Shown: positions 53,802 to 63,642, counted from the stretch's first letter. The stretch: 64,000 bases of DNA from Runella defluvii (GCF_014195535.1 NZ_JACIBY010000010.1:124001-188000); one strand, 5' to 3'. Made by a program: numbers and translations. Notes: generated by a model not told the origin, from the letters alone.

Positions 53802-54650
53802 ATGTTTTGGAAAAAATGGTTATCGGGCAAAACAGCGGAAGCCTCTTCCTCAAATTCGGTGGATTTGCGCGCAGTGGTGGTGTCGGATGTCGGGTGTGTG
53901 CGGGTCAACAACGAAGATGCGGCGCGGTTTGTTCGCCCTGCCACGGCCTTGATTCGAACTACTAAGGGCTTTTTGGCCATTGTTGCCGACGGAATGGGCG
54001 GCCACGCTGCGGGCGAAATAGCCTCCCAATTAGCGGTAGAAACGGTCGCGAAAACTTATTACCAACGCGAAGAATCGCCCGAAGAAAGCCTGTTTTTTGC
54101 GTTGACCAAAGCCAATCGGTCTATTTGGCAAACAGCAAGCAAAAATACGCGCTACCGAGGCATGGGCACGACTTGCACGACGATTGCGGTATGTGAAGAC
54201 CAACTGTTTTTGGCCCACGTGGGCGACAGTCGGGCGTATATTTTAAAAAATGGACAACTGTTACCGCTTTCCAGCGACCATACCTACGTTCAGTCGCTGG
54301 TTCAACAGGGTATTATTACGACGGCTGAAGCCGAAAAACATCCCGAACGTAATGTACTCACGAGAGCGATGGGTACGCACAACAAGGTAGAGATTGACGT
54401 GCAAGCGTTGCCCCAAGTATTTGAAAATGATGACCGCTTGCTGCTTTGCACCGACGGACTGTATGACTACCTCAACAACGATGAAATTGCGCAATTACTC
54501 ATGATTCCCCTGCTCAACGAGGCCGCACATCAATTGGTCGAATTAGCCAAACAACGAGGCGGTCACGATAATATCACGGTATTGCTGGTTGAGCGCATGA
54601 GTAACGAATCGTTTCAGTCGGTTCGACCCACCGAAGAAATCAATGGATAA
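53802..54650 (+). CDS. PP2C-type Ser/Thr phosphatase
   Basis: The 282-residue PPM-family phosphatase has VVSDVGCVRVNNEDA, VADGMGGHAAGE, HVGDSRAYIL, LLCTDGLYDYL and GGHDNITVLLVE, supplying all metal-binding aspartates. No membrane helix. It should counteract the two neighbouring kinases. It is 14 bases downstream of the first kinase and 24 bases upstream of the second, in the usual kinase-phosphatase-kinase arrangement. Confidence 0.94.
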   Translation: MFWKKWLSGKTAEASSSNSVDLRAVVVSDVGCVRVNNEDAARFVRPATALIRTTKGFLAIVADGMGGHAAGEIASQLAVETVAKTYYQREESPEESLFFALTKANRSIWQTASKNTRYRGMGTTCTTIAVCEDQLFLAHVGDSRAYILKNGQLLPLSSDHTYVQSLVQQGIITTAEAEKHPERNVLTRAMGTHNKVEIDVQALPQVFENDDRLLLCTDGLYDYLNNDEIAQLLMIPLLNEAAHQLVELAKQRGGHDNITVLLVERMSNESFQSVRPTEEING

Positions 54651-54674
54651 ACGTTTACGTAAAGAAGGACAACT

Positions 54675-56459
54675 ATGATTGGGCGCACGATTCAGAACTA
54701 CCACGTCGAAGAACTTCTCGGAGAAGGAGGGATGGGGACGGTGTATCGAGGAACGGATACGCTCCTTCGTCGCCCCGTAGCCATTAAAATGCTGCATCCG
54801 CATCTGTTGAAAGATTCGACGTTTATGGAGCGTTTTCGGAACGAGGCGGTGTTGTCGGCGCAGCTCAACCACCCCAACGTTGCGACGCTTTATAACTTGC
54901 TGCACGACCGCACCGATAACCTCATGGTGATGGAGTTGGTCGATGGATACACCATTGAGCGGCTGTTGACCAAACACGGGAAGTTGTCGTTAGAAACGAC
55001 GTTTCGGATTATCGCGCAAGCGTTGGATGGCTTGCAACACGCGCACAACAAAGGCATTTTACACCGTGATATCAAACCTGCCAACCTGATGTTGACCCAC
55101 GAAGGCGTGGTAAAATTGATGGATTTTGGCATTGCTCGATTGATGGGCAGCCAACGATTGACGCGGGCTGATAGGGTAGTTGGCACCCTCGAATACATGG
55201 CGCCCGAGTTGCTCAACGGTGCCGAGCCTTCGGTGCAGTCAGATTTGTACGCCATGGGGGTGTTGATGTACGAAATGTTATCGGGAAAAATGCCCTTTGA
55301 GCCAACGACGGAGTCCACGCTCATTACCCAAATTTTGACCAAAAAGCCGATTCCCATCCGAAATCGGATTGCGGATTTGCCAAGGTCGGTCGAGGAAATT
55401 TTGGATAAATTACTTCAAAAAAAGCCCGAAAAACGCTTTGAAAAGGCTTCGGAACTGAAATATGCGCTGTTGTCGGTGGTAGCGGCGGGGCCGATTGTGT
55501 GGCAAACGGCGGAGGGAAAATCGGGGAAAACCCTGCCTGCGACGAAATTGGCCAATGCCCAACCGAATAAACCACAGGTAGGGCCGACGCGGTTGGCGTC
55601 CTCTACCTCCGACACCCTTCCCAAAAAAAACTCAAAACTACAATCACAGCTGCTGAGTTTGGAAGGGTTGATTCTATTAGGGGCGATTGTGATAGCGCTT
55701 GGAATCATTGGTTTTTGGTTTGTCAATACCGACCCCACGCCTACGTCACAAGTAGCCCAAGACACGACCACGCATTCCAAATTACATTCAGACATTTCGC
55801 CTACGGTCAAAGAAATAAAGCCTGATTCGACAAACGTAGCTGTTGAAAACCGCCAACTTATAACAACACCGTCCACGACGTCGCCCGTAGTTTCCTTGCC
55901 GCCTGCGCCAAAGCAAATTGAACCTGAACCTACCGAGCCCAAAATGCAGAAGCCTGTCCGTAAAAAAGAGTCCCCCAAAACGCCTGTCCAAGAAAAACCT
56001 CGCGAAGAAGCGCCCGTTGCCGTTTCGCCCAAAGAAGAGCCTAAGCCCGTTCAAAAAGAAGAACCCATTGTGAAAAAAGAACCTGCCAAACGAAACGTAA
56101 CGGTGGAGGTGAGAAACGAGCCATTTTCGGTAGCGTTTGCGCAAACGGTGACTTCCGACGCTTCGGAAGGACAAACGGTTTGGTTGCAAACGGTTTCGGA
56201 GATTTCGGTTGATGGCGTCACGGTGGTGCAAACGGGGGCACGGGTGCGGGCAATCGTGCAGGATGCGCGCTCGTCGAGCAATTCCCAAAAGGCCCTCTTA
56301 TCGCTTCGTTTTGAAGCAGTCGAAGCCGTCAATGGGCAGTGGTTGCCCGTCAAATTTCCTGAATATAGCGATAAATCAAGCGATCAAGTCGTATTTCAAC
56401 GAGGACGCCGCGTCAACAATCTTCGCGTGTCTCGTAGCACGCTTACACTCCAACTTTAA
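54675..56459 (+). CDS. Transmembrane Ser/Thr kinase with periplasmic beta domain
   Basis: The 594-residue protein has an N-terminal kinase domain (about 1-270): GEGGMGTVYRG, Lys in VAIKML, LHRDIKPANLML, DFGIARL and GTLEYMAPE. One membrane helix follows (about 328-352), then a Pro/Glu/Lys-rich spacer (about 390-465). The extracytoplasmic domain (about 470-594) has no family I recognise (VTVEVRNEPFSVAFAQT, VQTGARVRAIVQDAR). Unlike PknB it lacks PASTA repeats. Pro/Lys-rich spacers often span peptidoglycan. It is followed by an outer-membrane barrel gene, suggesting signalling from the envelope to the cytosol or the reverse. Confidence 0.92.
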   Translation: MIGRTIQNYHVEELLGEGGMGTVYRGTDTLLRRPVAIKMLHPHLLKDSTFMERFRNEAVLSAQLNHPNVATLYNLLHDRTDNLMVMELVDGYTIERLLTKHGKLSLETTFRIIAQALDGLQHAHNKGILHRDIKPANLMLTHEGVVKLMDFGIARLMGSQRLTRADRVVGTLEYMAPELLNGAEPSVQSDLYAMGVLMYEMLSGKMPFEPTTESTLITQILTKKPIPIRNRIADLPRSVEEILDKLLQKKPEKRFEKASELKYALLSVVAAGPIVWQTAEGKSGKTLPATKLANAQPNKPQVGPTRLASSTSDTLPKKNSKLQSQLLSLEGLILLGAIVIALGIIGFWFVNTDPTPTSQVAQDTTTHSKLHSDISPTVKEIKPDSTNVAVENRQLITTPSTTSPVVSLPPAPKQIEPEPTEPKMQKPVRKKESPKTPVQEKPREEAPVAVSPKEEPKPVQKEEPIVKKEPAKRNVTVEVRNEPFSVAFAQTVTSDASEGQTVWLQTVSEISVDGVTVVQTGARVRAIVQDARSSSNSQKALLSLRFEAVEAVNGQWLPVKFPEYSDKSSDQVVFQRGRRVNNLRVSRSTLTLQL

Positions 56460-56472
56460 ACAACATTTACTC

Positions 56473-57087
56473 ATGATACGGAAAAAATTACTTGTAATGG
56501 TGATGGGCTTTTTAGGCTATGCCGCAAGCGTCAAAGCACAAGATATTCAATCTAACACCGAAGGATTCAACATTGGCGTTCATGCGGGAGTGGGAAATTG
56601 GTCGTCGAGTTATTTTTTAAATCTTGATGAATTAGAACCCATAGGAGTGGGAGGTGGGCTGCGTTTGGGCTATGGGCTGAATCAGCGTTTTGAGGTATTT
56701 GCGCAGTACAATGCCAAAACATTTGCCATTAAAAACGACTGGGATACCTACCGCATTTCGTCATTAGGGGCTGGCATTAGGGTGCATTTTGGCGGTACGC
56801 TCCAGCGGTTGCGACCCTACGTAGAAGGAGGAGTGGCAGGAGTAAATTTGCTCATCAATCCCGTTTTGTTCAATGGAGATTTGGTCGAATACCGTCTTAA
56901 AGGCCCTTCCTTGGCATTAGGAACAGGAGTAAACTATTTTTTATCTCCCAATTTGGCCTTACACGCCAACGCCACGGGCACTTTTGGGAAATTTAACTCT
57001 TTCCAAGTGAACAGTCGCGGTATCCAAGACCGACCCGATGTGCGCACGCTCCAATTTTCGCTAGGTATCAACTTTTTTTTCAATTAG
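56473..57087 (+). CDS. Outer membrane beta-barrel protein
   Basis: From the ATG at 56473 (MIRKKLLVMVMGFLGYAAS, a signal peptide ending near VKAQ) the protein has 204 residues with barrel-like alternating strands and a C-terminal aromatic residue pattern (GINFFFN), as in OmpA-like or PorT-like small barrels. It starts 13 bases after the second kinase and ends the operon before an intrinsic terminator. It may be the surface end of the signalling module; its ligand is unknown. Confidence 0.85.
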   Translation: MIRKKLLVMVMGFLGYAASVKAQDIQSNTEGFNIGVHAGVGNWSSSYFLNLDELEPIGVGGGLRLGYGLNQRFEVFAQYNAKTFAIKNDWDTYRISSLGAGIRVHFGGTLQRLRPYVEGGVAGVNLLINPVLFNGDLVEYRLKGPSLALGTGVNYFLSPNLALHANATGTFGKFNSFQVNSRGIQDRPDVRTLQFSLGINFFFN

Positions 57088-57165
57088 AAATCGGTGACTT
57101 TGTTTTTTGCTTCTCGTCTTAAAATACGTGAGAAGTTCAAATTGCCCTACTTTATTGCATAATGT

Positions 57166-57223
57166 AAGGGGTTCTGTATGAAATGAAGGGTAATTCCCGA
57201 CAAATCGTACAGAACCTTTTTTT
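57166..57223 (+). terminator. Terminator after the FHA-kinase operon
   Basis: GGTTCTGTA (57170-57178) pairs with TACAGAACC (57208-57216), which is followed by seven T residues. An inner GGG/CCC helix around 57188-57198 may extend it. It lies about 80 bases after the barrel gene. Confidence 0.75.
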
Positions 57224-57279
57224 ATGCTTTACATTCCCATTTTTAATAAATTGCGTCTCTAACATTATCTAAACTACTT

Positions 57280-58389
57280 ATGAAACATATCTTATTTGGG
57301 GCCTGTGTCGTATTTTTAAGTATAAGCTCTTTTGCTCAAAAAGTGGATTTAGACCGCTTTTCTTTTGATTATAGTTACCTTAAACTTCCCAAAGAATACA
57401 TCGACCCTGCGAAGCGTACTTTTGGAGTGCGAGTGGAAACATCCAAAAGTCTCGGAATTGTAACGGACGTCAACCAAATTTACGATCGAATTCGCGTGGG
57501 TGGGTTTGATAAAGTAAGCCAGAACCCCACGGTAGGCGTGGAAGTACAGTTTAATAGCTTCAAAATCTTGGGTTACGAAATCAAAGAGCGGGTAGAAGAG
57601 AAGAAAGACAAAGACGGGCGAGTGACGGAACGAAAAGTATATTATTGGGCGGAAGTAAAATACAGCTCAGATGGAAATTATGCCATTATGGGGCCACGTA
57701 CGCCTACCCAAAAACAAGCAGAGGCACAGGCCAAAGAGATGGAAAAAAACCGTTTTTTACAGCAAGCCAATGTTTCTAATGAATCTTTCAAAGTAATGTC
57801 TGGTTCAACGGGTTCGTATAGCCAAACGTACAAAACGAGTGAATTTAAGAACTCAATGGATGTTCGTGATTATTACCGCGATAACCAAGTCTTGATTCGG
57901 GAGGAAATTACGAGAGAATGGGTGAACCGAACCATTTCAACCATCAACCAACAATTGGCGGATTTATACGGGTTTGACGAATCGAAAGGCCGTGACCATT
58001 TGTGGATTTTGGATTCAAAAAGCCACCCAGAGTACCCTATTCAGCAAGAAGCCATCAAAGCCGTAAAACAACTGATGACCGAAATGTCGGCGTTTCGCAA
58101 CATTAAGGTGTTGGAAAAAAACTTGGGGCCAGTGATGTCTTATTTTGAAGAATTAAAGAGAAAATACAAGGGTAGCGACAAGCGCGAACAAAAAATGCGC
58201 TATTCGGCTTATTACAACTTGGCAAAATTGTACTACCTACTCGACCGCCCAGACGATAGCGAAAAAGAAGCCCTTGGCTTGATTCAAAACGGGTTTGATA
58301 CCAGCGATGGCGACATGTTTGTAAAAATGGCGAAAACACTCCGCGATGACTTGGCTCGGCAAAAAATGGAGACTCGCCATTTTGAATAA
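57280..58389 (+). CDS. Secreted protein of unknown function
   Basis: The 369-residue protein has a signal peptide (MKHILFGACVVFLSISSFAQ). The mature protein starts VDLDRFSFDYSYLKLPKEYIDPAKRTFGVRVE and includes a charged region (about 105-170, EEKKDKDGRVTERKV and KQAEAQAKEMEKN) and a helical C-terminal half (about 225-369). That half has a TPR-like tail around YYNLAKLYYLLDRPDDSEKEALGLIQNGF. No catalytic motif is recognised. It is a single gene, converging on the SGNH hydrolase with a 6-base gap. The YSYLKLP start resembles other Bacteroidota secreted proteins of unknown role. Confidence 0.8.
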   Translation: MKHILFGACVVFLSISSFAQKVDLDRFSFDYSYLKLPKEYIDPAKRTFGVRVETSKSLGIVTDVNQIYDRIRVGGFDKVSQNPTVGVEVQFNSFKILGYEIKERVEEKKDKDGRVTERKVYYWAEVKYSSDGNYAIMGPRTPTQKQAEAQAKEMEKNRFLQQANVSNESFKVMSGSTGSYSQTYKTSEFKNSMDVRDYYRDNQVLIREEITREWVNRTISTINQQLADLYGFDESKGRDHLWILDSKSHPEYPIQQEAIKAVKQLMTEMSAFRNIKVLEKNLGPVMSYFEELKRKYKGSDKREQKMRYSAYYNLAKLYYLLDRPDDSEKEALGLIQNGFDTSDGDMFVKMAKTLRDDLARQKMETRHFE

Positions 58390-58395
58390 ATAAAC

Positions 58396-59088
58396 TTATT
58401 TGAGCAATCTACGTACCGTTGGTAGTGCTTTTTCAGCCCACTGACGGTACATTTTACCCGAAAAATGCAATTGATCGTAGGTAATCATGGACGCATCGTT
58501 TTGGGCAGTTCTTGAAAGTGCGGTAATATCAATAAAGGCAATTCCTAGTTTTTCACATTCTTGTTGGGCTACTTCATTAAACGCGTCGATCTCTGACGCG
58601 ATTTTTTTTGTGTCTGAGCCACGGGCAAAGGGCGTCACGCCCCAGTCGGGTGTCGAAAGCATAAAAACACGCTGGATATTTCCCCCCGCAAACCCAATCG
58701 CCTGTTGAAGCAAATCTTGCAATTCCGTTCGGTAACGTTCCAAACTTTGCCCACGGTATTGGTTGTTGACCCCAATCAGCAACGACACCAAATTGTACGG
58801 TCCTTTGGGGTTCTTATTTTTAATACCTTCTGCCAATTCGGCCGTTGTCCATCCCGTACGGGCAATGATTTCGGGTGTACCAATTTTTACCCCCTCTTGG
58901 CGGAGCATTTCGCTCAATTGAACACTCCATCGTTCATTTTCGGCAACGCGCTCTCCAATTGTATATGAATCTCCAAGAGAAAGGTAGCGGTATTCGCCCT
59001 GATTAATAGGGGTTTCGGGTGTCATAGAGGACGAGTTTTGAGCAGAACAAGCTGAAATCAGCAACAATATACTATAAATCCACTTCAT
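58396..59088 (-). CDS. SGNH/GDSL hydrolase, putative lipoprotein
   Basis: From the ATG at 59088 the protein has 230 residues, with a lipoprotein-like signal (LLLISAC, Cys about 14); an in-frame ATG 18 bases upstream is an alternative. SGNH blocks are present: LSLGDSYTIGE with the nucleophile Ser, LLIGVNNQYRG with Gly/Asn, and the Asp/His pair in YDQLHFSGKMY. These enzymes hydrolyse lipid or carbohydrate esters; the substrate is not evident. Divergent from aat. Confidence 0.88.
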   Translation of the reverse strand: MKWIYSILLLISACSAQNSSSMTPETPINQGEYRYLSLGDSYTIGERVAENERWSVQLSEMLRQEGVKIGTPEIIARTGWTTAELAEGIKNKNPKGPYNLVSLLIGVNNQYRGQSLERYRTELQDLLQQAIGFAGGNIQRVFMLSTPDWGVTPFARGSDTKKIASEIDAFNEVAQQECEKLGIAFIDITALSRTAQNDASMITYDQLHFSGKMYRQWAEKALPTVRRLLK

Positions 59089-59095
59089 GGTTTTT

Positions 59096-59126
59096 TTGTT
59101 TTTCAACGTGTTGGATACTATTTTTG
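59096..59126 (+). promoter_or_regulatory. Promoter of aat
   Basis: TTG at 59096-59098 and TATTTTTG at 59119-59126 are 20 bases apart, and the aat ATG at 59151 is 24 bases downstream. Confidence 0.6.
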
Positions 59127-59150
59127 TTTGTAACCACCTTCAATAATTCT

Positions 59151-59771
59151 ATGTCTTTACTTTCTGCCGACGATCTTATTTACGGATATATGAATGGGAT
59201 ATTTCCGATGGCAGATTCCGACGGTACATTGTATTGGTATTCTCCCGACCCTCGGGCTGTTATTCCGTTGGATACGTACAAACCTGCCAAGTCATTGCGT
59301 CCTGTTCTCAACAAAGGCACGTTTGAAATACGCATCAATGCCGATTTTGAGGGCGTCATGCGGGGATGCGCCGCGCCGCGTCCCGATGAAGAAAACACCT
59401 GGATTTCGGAAGAAATCATTGATGCCTACACCGAACTGCACCGACTTGGTTTTGCCCACAGCGTTGAAACCTACGTTGACAACCAACTCGTTGGCGGCTT
59501 GTATGGGGTGGCTATTGGGGCAGTTTTCTTTGGCGAATCCATGTTTCATACGGTTAGTAATGCTTCTAAAGTCGCGTTTCATTACCTGATTGAAACCCTT
59601 CGTCGGCAAAAGTATGAATTGCTCGACACCCAATTCATCAATGACAATGTACGTAGATTTGGGGCGATTGAGATTCCGAAGTCAGACTATGTTCGACTTT
59701 TAAAGCGCGGTATTGCCCAAAAAGCGCGTTTTACCGATGATTCAGTAGCTCATTTGTTTACTTCATTGTAA
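59151..59771 (+). CDS. aat: Leucyl/phenylalanyl-tRNA--protein transferase
   Basis: The ATG at 59151 gives a 206-residue protein starting MSLLSADDLIYGYMNGIFPMAD. The family block FPMADSDGTLYWYSPDPRAV and the later GLYGVAIGAVFFGESMF and LLDTQF motifs are intact. It transfers Leu or Phe from aminoacyl-tRNA to N-terminal Lys/Arg of proteins, marking them for ClpAP/ClpS degradation (N-degron pathway). A longer start at 59124 is less likely because the promoter spacing favours 59151. Single gene. Confidence 0.95.
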   Translation: MSLLSADDLIYGYMNGIFPMADSDGTLYWYSPDPRAVIPLDTYKPAKSLRPVLNKGTFEIRINADFEGVMRGCAAPRPDEENTWISEEIIDAYTELHRLGFAHSVETYVDNQLVGGLYGVAIGAVFFGESMFHTVSNASKVAFHYLIETLRRQKYELLDTQFINDNVRRFGAIEIPKSDYVRLLKRGIAQKARFTDDSVAHLFTSL

Positions 59772-59913
59772 GAAAATTCGCTTTTCAAATTTTGTCGATT
59801 CATCCTTCGTTTGTGTAGGATGAGGTCGCAAAAATGTATCTTCGGTCGGGGCGCTTGGTTTTGACCGTTTTTATCCTAAACTTTACTTAAAAAACAAAGC
59901 TATTTTATATTCT

Positions 59914-60405
59914 ATGGCAGCTATCACTTTAGATATCAATGGAAAAAAACATGACCTTGATATCGACCCTAAAATGCCACTTTTGTGGGCCATTCGCGAT
60001 GTTGTTGGATTGAAAGGAACAAAATTTGGGTGCGGAATGGCACAGTGTGGCGCCTGCACTGTTCACATGAACGGTCACCCCACTCGCTCGTGTGTATTGC
60101 CAGTTCAGTCAGTGGTAGGAAGTAAAATTACGACCATCGAGGGAATTGGTACCGAAGAAAACCTTCATCCTGTTCAAAAAGCTTGGATTGACGAACAAGT
60201 ACCGCAGTGTGGCTATTGCCAATCGGGGCAAATTATGGCGGCCGCGGCGTTGTTGAAAGACAAACCTACCCCAACCGATGCCGACATTACCAGTGCCATG
60301 CAAGGCCACATTTGTCGGTGCGGTACCTACGACCGCATTCGTAAAGCGATTCATACGGCGGCAAAGTCTAAATCACCCAAAGGCGAAATGTCGGGAGGTA
60401 AGTAA
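59914..60405 (+). CDS. (2Fe-2S)-binding subunit of a molybdenum hydroxylase (IorA-like)
   Basis: The 163-residue protein has the two [2Fe-2S] clusters of xanthine oxidase family small subunits: a plant-ferredoxin-type cluster with [15 protein letters not shown] (about 38-52), and the second with [10 protein letters not shown] (about 98-107) and [13 protein letters not shown]. No signal peptide. The large subunit gene starts 26 bases downstream, so the pair forms an isoquinoline 1-oxidoreductase-like aldehyde or N-heterocycle hydroxylase. It probably folds with its partner in the cytosol before export. Confidence 0.93.
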   Translation: MAAITLDINGKKHDLDIDPKMPLLWAIRDVVGLKGTKFGCGMAQCGACTVHMNGHPTRSCVLPVQSVVGSKITTIEGIGTEENLHPVQKAWIDEQVPQCGYCQSGQIMAAAALLKDKPTPTDADITSAMQGHICRCGTYDRIRKAIHTAAKSKSPKGEMSGGK

Positions 60406-60431
60406 TCCATTCTCAAAACGCAAAAAAAGAC

Positions 60432-62585
60432 ATGAGTAATAGAAGAACATTCCTAAAAACCCTCGGACTTTCGTCGGCGAGTTTTGTGCTGGGGGTATCG
60501 AGTTTTGCGAAAGGCAATGCCGTCGTAAACATGACTACCGACCCACTGTCGTTGGCCCTCGAAATCAACCCCTTTATTGTGATTCAGCCTTCGGGACAAA
60601 TCACCCTCATTAACCCGCGTCCCGACATGGGGCAAGGCTCTACCCAAGCGGTTCCGTCGTTGTTGGCTGAAGAGCTGGAAGTAAGCCTCGACCAAGTAAC
60701 CATTGCGCAGTCGGACGGAAAAGGAAAATACGGGAATCAAACCTCGGGTGGAAGCAGTAGCGTGCGCGCTTTATGGACGCCGATTCGTCAAGCAGGAGCG
60801 GCAGCCAAAGAAATGCTTATCAAAGCCGCTGCCCAGCGCTGGAGCGTTCCTGAAAGTGAATGTTATGTCGAAAAAGCAAAGGTGATTCACCGTCCAAGCG
60901 GAAAATCGTTGACCTACGGGGAAGTAGCAGACGATGCCTCAAAGCTCGAAATTCCGAAAAATCCTAAATTGAAAGACGCCAAAGATTTTAAAATCATTGG
61001 AAAATACGCACCTCGTTTGGACGTGCCTGCCCGCGTAACGGGAAAAGCCGTGTATGGTATCGACGTAGAAGTGCCAGGCATGGTGTATGCCGTGATGCTA
61101 CACAGCCCGATGATTCACGGAAAAGTAGTATCCATCGACGACTCGGAAGCGTTGAAAATCAAAGGAGTACAAAAAGTGTTAAAATGCGAGCGCCCAATGC
61201 CGCACCGTACGTCGGAAGCCGTTGCGATTATTGCCGATAATTATTGGGCGGCGCTTTCGGCCAAAAAAGCGGTAAAAGTGCAGTGGGATAACGGTACGTT
61301 AGGGCAAACGTTGACAACGGCCGCTTACTTTAAAAAATGTGCTGAAGCCGCGACCAAAGAAGGGCTAAAAGCGGAAGAAGAAGGCGATTTTGCCGCGACG
61401 TTTGGAGCGGCTGCCAAAAAATTAGAGGCTGTGTATGAAACACCGTTTTTGGCGCACGCACCTATGGAGCCCGAAAATGCCATTGCGCACATCAAAGACG
61501 ACGGTACGGCCGAAGTCTGGGCACCGATTCAAGGGCCCGACTGGGCATTGCGCGATTTGGCAGGGTATTTGAAAATAAAGCCCGAACAAATCAAAATCAA
61601 CGTAGCGTTGTTGGGTGGAGCATTTGGACGTAAAGCGTACCACGATTTCTTATTGGAGGCTTGTTTTCTCTCAAAAGACGTGAAAAAGCCCGTAAAATTG
61701 GTTTGGACGCGGGAAGATGACATCACACAAGGCCCTTACCGCCCAGGCATGATGGCGCGGATGCAAGGAGGGGTAGATGCCAAAGGAAACATCGTGGCTT
61801 ACCACCATCATCCGATTGGTGAGTCGATTCAGTTTCAGGTATTTAAAGCGCCTAGCAACAAACCCGACGACTGGGTATGTGGCGAGTTGAGTCAAAAAGA
61901 ACAGAAATATAATATTCCTGCGTTTAAAATTTCTTATACCCACGTTCCTACCGAAATCCCTATCGTTTGGTGGCGTTCGGTGTATGCGTCCAACTTTGGT
62001 TTCAGTCAAGAAGGGTTTTTCGATGAGTTGGCGCACGCGGCCAACAAAGACCCATTGAAAGCTCGTTTGGAACTGATGAGCGATGCCCGTTTCAAAAAAG
62101 TACTAGAAACGCTGGCCGAAAAAGCCAATTGGGGTGAAAAACTGCCTGCGGGACAGGGAAAAGGCATTGCAATTTTCAAATCGTTTGGAAGTATCAGTGC
62201 CTGTTGCGTGACAGTAGCAAAACAAGGCACGGGCGTAAAAATCGAAAAAGTAGTGTCGGTGATTGACTGCGGTCATTACGTAAATCCCGATAACGTAAAA
62301 GCCCAAACTGAAGGAAATATTGTGATGGGGATTACGGCTGCGGTGAAAAAAGGCATCACCTTTACCAATGGCCAATCAGACCATACCAACTTCCACCAGT
62401 ACCAAGTGATGCGGATGAACGAAATGCCCAAAGTAGAAATTCATATTGTGGAAAGTGGTGCAGAGCCAGGAGGCGTAGGCGAACCAGGACTCCCGCCGAT
62501 TGCCCCTGCATTGGCCAATGCCGTTTTTGCCGCCACAGGAAAACGCATTCGTCGATTGCCTTTTGACTTGAATACGTTGGCATAA
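60432..62585 (+). CDS. Molybdopterin-binding subunit of a molybdenum hydroxylase (IorB-like), Tat-exported
   Basis: The 717-residue protein has a twin-arginine signal (NRRTFLK near residue 3, hydrophobic [16 protein letters not shown]) and the aldehyde oxidase/xanthine dehydrogenase Moco domains. Motifs include [31 protein letters not shown], and the C-terminal [17 protein letters not shown] with the catalytic Glu. It works with the Fe-S subunit encoded just upstream. The oxidised substrate and the electron acceptor are unknown; no cytochrome gene follows. The paired export of both subunits by a single Tat signal is the usual hitchhiker mechanism. Confidence 0.93.
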   Translation: MSNRRTFLKTLGLSSASFVLGVSSFAKGNAVVNMTTDPLSLALEINPFIVIQPSGQITLINPRPDMGQGSTQAVPSLLAEELEVSLDQVTIAQSDGKGKYGNQTSGGSSSVRALWTPIRQAGAAAKEMLIKAAAQRWSVPESECYVEKAKVIHRPSGKSLTYGEVADDASKLEIPKNPKLKDAKDFKIIGKYAPRLDVPARVTGKAVYGIDVEVPGMVYAVMLHSPMIHGKVVSIDDSEALKIKGVQKVLKCERPMPHRTSEAVAIIADNYWAALSAKKAVKVQWDNGTLGQTLTTAAYFKKCAEAATKEGLKAEEEGDFAATFGAAAKKLEAVYETPFLAHAPMEPENAIAHIKDDGTAEVWAPIQGPDWALRDLAGYLKIKPEQIKINVALLGGAFGRKAYHDFLLEACFLSKDVKKPVKLVWTREDDITQGPYRPGMMARMQGGVDAKGNIVAYHHHPIGESIQFQVFKAPSNKPDDWVCGELSQKEQKYNIPAFKISYTHVPTEIPIVWWRSVYASNFGFSQEGFFDELAHAANKDPLKARLELMSDARFKKVLETLAEKANWGEKLPAGQGKGIAIFKSFGSISACCVTVAKQGTGVKIEKVVSVIDCGHYVNPDNVKAQTEGNIVMGITAAVKKGITFTNGQSDHTNFHQYQVMRMNEMPKVEIHIVESGAEPGGVGEPGLPPIAPALANAVFAATGKRIRRLPFDLNTLA

Positions 62586-62601
62586 CTATTATCTCTTATT
62601 T

Positions 62602-62638
62602 ATCAAAAAGCCCAATGAACTCATTGGGCTTTTTTGAT
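62602..62638. terminator. Bidirectional terminator
   Basis: AAAAAGCCCAATGA (62605-62618), a 2-base loop, then TCATTGGGCTTTTTT, with T-runs on both strands, between the converging molybdenum hydroxylase and GH43 genes. Confidence 0.9.
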
Positions 62639-62643
62639 GGGGT

Positions 62644-63642
62644 TTAGTTTCTGACTCGCTTTGTTGGAATAATTACGGGTACAATGACCTCCTTTCCTTT
62701 TACGCTAAACGTGTAAACATTGGCTTTTTCATCCCATTGTTTTACGACTGGTACAATGCGTGTCCTGCGCGGGCCTACTTTTTCTAAAGAATTGTGAATG
62801 TGGTAAACATAATACAGTTGTTTGTCAAGTCCTTCAAACAGGTCTCCATGTCCTGAGCCGTTTTCACCAACGATTGAACGATGAATGATAGGATTGTTCT
62901 TATATTTTACCCAAGGGCCGTAGGGCGAATCGGCCACGGCATAGCCAATGGCATAATCGATATTCTGGAAATGGTTGGCTGAATAAAACAGGTAATATTT
63001 ATTTTTCAATTTTATAACCGTAGGGCCTTCCATAATGGGGCCTGATTTAAAATTAGGCGTTGCCTCCCAAGATTCAGTTTGGTCAAAACATCTTTTCAGG
63101 GTTTCGGGTTTTATCTTTCTGGTTTTCAGGTCAAATTCGGCGGCATACAAGTAGTTTCCTCTGTCAAAACGGACACAATAGAGATAATATTTGCCGTCAG
63201 AATCCTTGAAAATATAGGAATCAATATTTTTCTCAGTGCCATCAATAGGCCCCACTTCTTTTTGCCTGTAGGGACCCAATAACGATTTTGATTCTGCCAA
63301 AACGGTTTGTTCATCGGCCGTATAGGTCATATAATAAGTGCCCTTATCTTTGAATAGTTGGGGTGCCCAGAAGCCCTTGGTGCCGAAGGTGTGGTCGCCT
63401 TTGGTCAGAACCATCCCCAGTGAATCTTTTGACTTCGCAGGGAGTGTCCATGTTTTCAGGTCTTTTGATTCTAAAAACGCAAATCCTTGCGGCCCATCGT
63501 TTCCACTTTTTGACCCAGTAAGGTAATACTTGCCTCCTTCTACATAGACGGTCACATCTGCAAAAAAAACTTCTCGCTTTGCCTGTGCTGATGCCTGTAG
63601 AGCGGAAAATAAAAGGAGAGGATAAATAAGAATTGATTTCAT
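62644..63642 (-). CDS. Glycoside hydrolase family 43 protein
   Basis: The 332-residue secreted protein has a signal peptide (MKSILIYPLLLFSALQASAQ) and a single five-bladed GH43-like domain. Likely catalytic residues: Asp in VFFADVTVYV (base), Asp in NIDSYIF (pKa modulator) and Glu in IMEGPTVIK (acid). It has no discoidin or FN3 appendage, unlike the other GH43 at 32623. Substrate probably arabino- or xylo-oligosaccharide, unproven. A single gene, divergent from the acyl-CoA dehydrogenase; the 257-base gap between them holds only that gene's promoter. Confidence 0.9.
   Translation of the reverse strand: MKSILIYPLLLFSALQASAQAKREVFFADVTVYVEGGKYYLTGSKSGNDGPQGFAFLESKDLKTWTLPAKSKDSLGMVLTKGDHTFGTKGFWAPQLFKDKGTYYMTYTADEQTVLAESKSLLGPYRQKEVGPIDGTEKNIDSYIFKDSDGKYYLYCVRFDRGNYLYAAEFDLKTRKIKPETLKRCFDQTESWEATPNFKSGPIMEGPTVIKLKNKYYLFYSANHFQNIDYAIGYAVADSPYGPWVKYKNNPIIHRSIVGENGSGHGDLFEGLDKQLYYVYHIHNSLEKVGPRRTRIVPVVKQWDEKANVYTFSVKGKEVIVPVIIPTKRVRN

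Noticed and set aside
51214-57087. Type VI secretion regulatory cluster
   Set aside because: FHA, kinase and PP2C genes are present, but no TssB/C, Hcp, VgrG, ClpV or other structural gene lies nearby, and the FHA protein is a protease fusion.
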